Assembly: GCF_022458985.1 (NCBI RefSeq)
Contig: NC_061784.1
Location: forward strand, 24,362,545-24,426,544
DNA: 64,000 nucleotides
Reading direction: 5' to 3'
Source: Mugil cephalus
Taxonomy: Eukaryota; Chordata; Actinopteri; Mugiliformes; Mugilidae
The notes beneath the pieces were generated by a model. The model saw only the letters and a program-made list of their open reading frames with translations, searched no databases and had not been told where the DNA came from. Made by a program: the position numbers and the translations under genes. Shown piece by piece: positions 60,621 to 64,000 of this stretch; the stretch's first letter is position 1; each line of letters starts with the position of its first letter.

Positions 60621-62244
60621 TCAGTGTTTGTGATGGACTCGTGTTTTAAAGAGCTTCAGGATGCCGGCACGCAAGTCTTTACTGACCAGTCCATAGATAA
60701 TGGGGTTGAGGGCCGGTGGAACGATGATAAACAGAATGCTGGAGAACTTCTTGATGTTCTGCGATGCTGAGGGGAACCTGTGGCTCACGATTATAGCCAT
60801 GGCAGCTATTTCATACAGCACATACACAACAAGGTGAGATACACAGGTCTGGAAGGCCTTGCTCCGAACGCTGCTATCGGTTCGCCCTTGTCTGAGAGAA
60901 GCACTCAGGATTCGGATGTAGGAAAAGGCTATGATGAGGAACATCCCTGTGCTCAGACACCAGGTCATACACAGACCTAGAATACATAGAAAAAGATCAG
61001 CCTTTTAGTCCAGCAGCACCTGTTTGATAAAAGATGTAGTTTATCCAACACACCAACAAGTGCACATAAATGGTAAGCTTTTCTAGACTTAAATATGATG
61101 AAGACATCACTTTAAATGATCTCAACAACAGATCAGAAACAAAAGGATTCAGTCATCTGAACTGGCTTAACATCTGCAGGATGCACTAACCATAGATATT
61201 ATTGATGGGTGTGGGTCTGCAGGCCAGGTTCAGAATCACTCGGTTGCTGCAGTAGACATGTTGGATGGTTTGGCCGCACAGTGCAACATTTGTATGGAAG
61301 CTGAAGAGGACGACAATGAGAATCAGAGCCACGAGCCAGGCCAGGGCACAGCAGGAGTGCAGCCGAGCTGAGGTCATGATGGCATGATACCTGAGTGGTT
61401 CACAGACGGCGATGTACCTGCATGGAAGTGAAAGAGATCTCAAGCTACAGATATATATGTGTATATATATATATCTATACTGACAGTATCTTAGTTAGAA
61501 AGTTTCCTTTCATTAACAACAGTTCAAATCTGAGTAAGCGGTGCCAAAATCAGTGATTCTTTAATCAGTGACGACTTCTCCTGCAGACACCTTTCTTTTT
61601 TCTTTCTTTACCTGTCGTAGGACAGACGGCGATGTACCTGCATGGAAGTGAAAGAGATCTCAAGCTACAGATGTGTGTTTTAATAAGAAGCATTAGTTGA
61701 TCACTGGAACCAAAATTACCCAATACTCAAAGTTTATTATGTATTTTCATAGAACCAATCAAGTTTTAATTTCGTCTGTGCCTGTACTAAAAGAAATTGC
61801 CGTTAAAGACCCAAGAGTGATTCTTAATGCAATATTTCACGAATGCATGAGATGTTTCTTTCTTTACCTGTCGTAGGCCATCGCGGCCAGTATCGTCTGC
61901 ACGGCGACACCATATGTATGCACAGAGAAGGCCTGGGCGATGGCCGGGCCGTAGCCGATCCTCTTCTGCCCCGTTAGGAAGTGCATCATGAGGCGAGGCA
62001 GCACCGCCGTGGCCCCCAGGAGATCACAGACCACCAGGTGGCAGACCATCACAAACATGGGTCTGTGCAGGCTCTTGTCCATGATGATGACGAGCAGAAC
62101 AATGCCATTCCCCAAAAGAACCACGACGTAGGTGAACAGAGCCAGGAAGAACAGGAAAGGTCCTTGGCCGGGTGGGATGTAGAAGCCCTCCAGCTCGAAC
62201 ACGATGGGCTGTCTGAGAGGAGACACCACAGATACGTTCTCCAT
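60621..62244 (-). CDS. odorant receptor, three coding exons
   Basis: Class A GPCR of the olfactory receptor family, expected in olfactory neurons. Minus-strand exons 61868-62244, 61191-61417 and 60621-60976 join in phase (2, then 1) to 319 residues, the usual OR size. Exon 1: N-glycosylation site NVS, TM1 with GNGIVLLVII, TM2 (LHRPMFVMVCHLVVCDLLG), TM3 ending MAYD. Exon 2: R-YIAVCEPLRYHAIM, TM4 and the cysteine-rich ECL2. Exon 3: TM5, KAFQTCVSHL of TM6, PPALNPIIYG of TM7, and a short tail. MAYDRYIAVC and KAF.TC.SH are OR hallmarks. Most vertebrate ORs have one coding exon; this splits at DRY and after ECL2. A 3' splice-like CTTTTACAG 17 bp upstream of the ATG suggests a 5' UTR intron. It has an inverted partner at 63739. 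Confidence 0.92.
61612..61637 (-). other. potential 26-nt micro-exon between OR exons 1 and 2
   Basis: A duplicated exon-2 acceptor with its first bases (GCAG|GTACATCGCC) is fused to a duplicated exon-1 donor (CTACGACAG|GTAAAG), leaving 26 nt between intact splice sites. The flanks copy 61405-61450 and 61855-61877. Inclusion would shift the frame. Confidence 0.55.
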
Positions 62245-62529
62245 CCAAAGCTGTACAGTTCTGTAAAAGACAAGTATACGAAAGACTTCCAGACAGGAAA
62301 CTTGTCAGTCGTCAGGGAGAGAGATATTTAAAGATTTCAAACTACACGTCGTACGGTCAACTCCGTTTGAGAGAATTAAAGGCAAAGGCTGAAGTCTGTT
62401 CTCCTTGTCATGTTGATGCTCCTCTGACTCGTGGATTAAAATGTGTTGAGTTTTTAATGACTTTACTTCCCATCCCACAAGTTTACCACAGTGACATCAA
62501 CCCCTCCCTGAATTGGTCCCTCAAGATGG
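61983..62529 (-). repeat. inverted repeat arm 1: odorant receptor 5' half
   Basis: Matches 63448-64000 in reverse with only scattered changes and one 8-bp difference. Covers exon 1 and about 285 bp upstream. The match continues to the window edge, so the true arm is longer. Confidence 0.9.
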
Positions 62530-62534
62530 CACCA

Positions 62535-62700
62535 ACATCAAACCAGACGTTACATGCAAGGAACTGACTGATGTATCATGCAAAGAATTGCAAACTGTGT
62601 CTGATTGGGTAGAAGAAATCAAATTAGTTTTGAGCATCACTAAGACTAAGTGCATGGTTATTGGCACCAGGAAAAAGATTGCCAGAGTCTATGGGTGGTA
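62535..62700 (+). mobile_element. LINE reverse-transcriptase scrap
   Basis: Encodes SDWVEEIKLVLSITKTKCMV IGTRKK, the segment just after the catalytic box in fish LINE ORF2 proteins. Lies at the centre of the odorant receptor palindrome. Confidence 0.6.
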
Positions 62701-62734
62701 TTTCAATAGAGCAAGTAATGAAAATTAAATAATA

Positions 62735-63270
62735 AGACACTGCTCTGTGTCCACAAAGAACATTTGGGACAATGTTTAGTAGACAGATGAGACCAGAGTA
62801 GAATAGTTTGGTTTAAATGTTTGGGCATCGTCATGTTTTGTGATGAACCAACACTGCACTCCAGCATCAGGACCTCATCCCTCCATGAAACATGGGGGCG
62901 CTAATGTCCTGGTTTGGGCCTGTTCTGCTGCATCTGCTCATCATTGATGGACCAATGAACTGTGAATTCTACCAGTGAACTCTAAAAGAAAATGTCAGGA
63001 CATGAGTAAATGAGCTGAATGTGAAGAGAAACTGGGTCATGGAGGAAGACAAGGAGCCCAAGAACACCAGTGGTTCTCCAGAAGAACCAGATGAATGCTT
63101 AGGAACAAGTCAAAGTCCTGACCTTCATCCAGTAGAAATGTTGTAGCATCAGTTGATGAGAGGAAACCACCAACATCTCACAACTCAACTGGTTCTGTTC
63201 TGAATGGGATCAGATTAGACCCTGATCAGCTGTTACCAGGAACATTTAGCTCACAAGGAGCTCACAGCGC
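62735..63270 (+). mobile_element. Tc1 transposase remnant
   Basis: Nucleotide matches to a Tc1 transposase gene in order: GATGAGACCAGAGTAGAATA, CATGAAACATGGGGGCGCTA, TGGTTTGGGCCTGTTCTGCT, AAATGTCAGGACATGAGTAA, CAAGTCAAAGTCCTGACCTT. Many frameshifts and stops; terminal repeats not seen. Confidence 0.75.
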
Positions 63271-63447
63271 ACACTGGAAATAAAATACTCTAATATTTCT
63301 GTTTTATATGTTTGATTGGGTTTTCTTTAGTTTCTACTTTCAGAACATGTGTCAATAAGTGATTTTTATGAAGACGTAGAAAATTCGAAAGGCACACAAA
63401 AAAAACCTAAAAAAAGAAAAACAAATGTCTAGTTTAATGTTTCTGCC

Positions 63448-64000
63448 ATCTTGAGGGACCAAAGCTGGCATTCAGGGAGGGGTTGATGTCACTGTGGTAA
63501 ACCTGTGGGAAGGGAAGTAAAGTCATTAAAAACTCAACACATTTTAATCCACGAGTCAGAGGAGCATCAACATGACAAGGAGAACAGACTTCAGCCTTTG
63601 CCTTTAATTCTCTCAAACGGAGTTGACCGTACGATGTGTGGTTTGAAATCTTTAAATATCTCTCTGCCTGACGACTGACAAGTTTCCTGTCTGGAAGTCT
63701 TTCGTGTACTTGTCTTTTACAGAACTGTACAGCTTTGGATGGAGAACGTATCTGTGGTGTCTCCTCTCAGACAGCCCATCGTGTTCGAGCTGGAGGGCTT
63801 CTACATCCCACCAGGCCAAGGACCTTTCCTGTTCTTCCTGGCTCTGTTCACCTACGTCGTGGTTCTGTTGGGGAATGGCATTGTTATGCTTGTCATCATT
63901 ATGAATAAGAGCCTGCACAGACCCATGTTTGTGATGGTCTGCCACCTGGTGGTCTGTGATCTCCTGGGGGCCACGGCGGTGCTGCCTCGCCTCATGATGC
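63448..64000 (+). repeat. inverted repeat arm 2: odorant receptor 5' half
   Basis: Reverse counterpart of 61983-62529; see that arm for extent and differences. Confidence 0.9.
63739..64000 (+). CDS. odorant receptor, 5' part (runs off the window)
   Basis: Begins MENVSVVSPLRQPIVFELEG and continues through TM1 (LLGNGIVMLVIIMNKSLHRP) and TM2 to LPRLMM at the window end, 87 codons. It differs from the minus-strand receptor at 60621-62244 by only a few residues in this span (for example L/M and D/N in TM1 and ICL1), so it is a recent head-to-head duplicate. Start codons are about 1.5 kb apart. A CTTTTACAG splice-acceptor-like site 17 bp upstream is shared. By analogy it should break at the DRY codon. 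Whether it is intact beyond the window cannot be seen. Confidence 0.9.
   Translation, partial: MENVSVVSPLRQPIVFELEGFYIPPGQGPFLFFLALFTYVVVLLGNGIVMLVIIMNKSLHRPMFVMVCHLVVCDLLGATAVLPRLMM

Noticed and set aside
61621-61668. A second copy of OR exon 2 as a separate gene piece
   Set aside because: Only about 10 nt of the exon is duplicated; it is part of the splice-site duplication, not another receptor.

Overview
This window is vertebrate, almost certainly teleost, nuclear DNA. It has intron-split receptor genes, an intronless replication-dependent histone cluster with animal-type 3' stem-loops, vertebrate-type tRNA-Asp genes, teleost-style multi-exon odorant receptors, and many Tc1/mariner, hAT, LINE, Penelope-like and LTR remnants plus microsatellites. 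All calls come from reading the sequence and recognising families; no search was run.

Region 1 (1-16 kb) opens with a damaged GIMAP/AIG1-type GTPase fragment, followed by a full core-plus-linker histone cluster: H2B(+), H2A(+), tRNA-Asp(-), H4(+), H1(+), H3.2(+), H2A(+), H2B(-), H4(-). Each histone gene has a TATA box and a 16-nt 3' stem-loop; most also have CCAAT, GC, H1-box or octamer elements. H2B and H4 occur as inverted copies. The second H2A is joined to an H2B-type promoter.

Region 2 (16.2-19.6 kb) is a young, internally shortened Ty3/gypsy-like LTR element with matching LTRs and a 4-bp target duplication.

Region 3 (20-30.2 kb) is a minus-strand gene for a TIM-family (HAVCR/TIMD4-like) immunoglobulin receptor: a signal-peptide exon, an Ig V exon with the WFND-type loop, a short stalk exon and a transmembrane exon. 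Its introns hold LINE, hAT and Tc1 debris.

Region 4 (30.2-41.2 kb) has no gene I can support and is rich in microsatellites, minisatellites and purine/pyrimidine tracts.

Region 5 (41.5-50.2 kb) is an alpha-1 adrenergic receptor gene, closest to alpha-1B, in five coding exons. TIM genes and ADRA1B lie near each other on human 5q33, so their pairing here looks like conserved synteny.

Region 6 (50.2-60.6 kb) holds a second, identical tRNA-Asp gene and transposon remnants, including a truncated Penelope-like element.

Region 7 (60.6-64 kb) has two odorant receptor genes head to head in a recent inverted duplication. The left one has three coding exons; the right one runs off the window.

The histone genes would be co-expressed in S phase through shared promoter boxes and SLBP/U7-type 3' processing. 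The other genes appear to be independent units. I found no convincing new multi-gene system. The most unusual items are the promoter swap at the second H2A, the five-exon adrenergic receptor, the satellite-filled TIM intron and the potential micro-exon in the odorant receptor.
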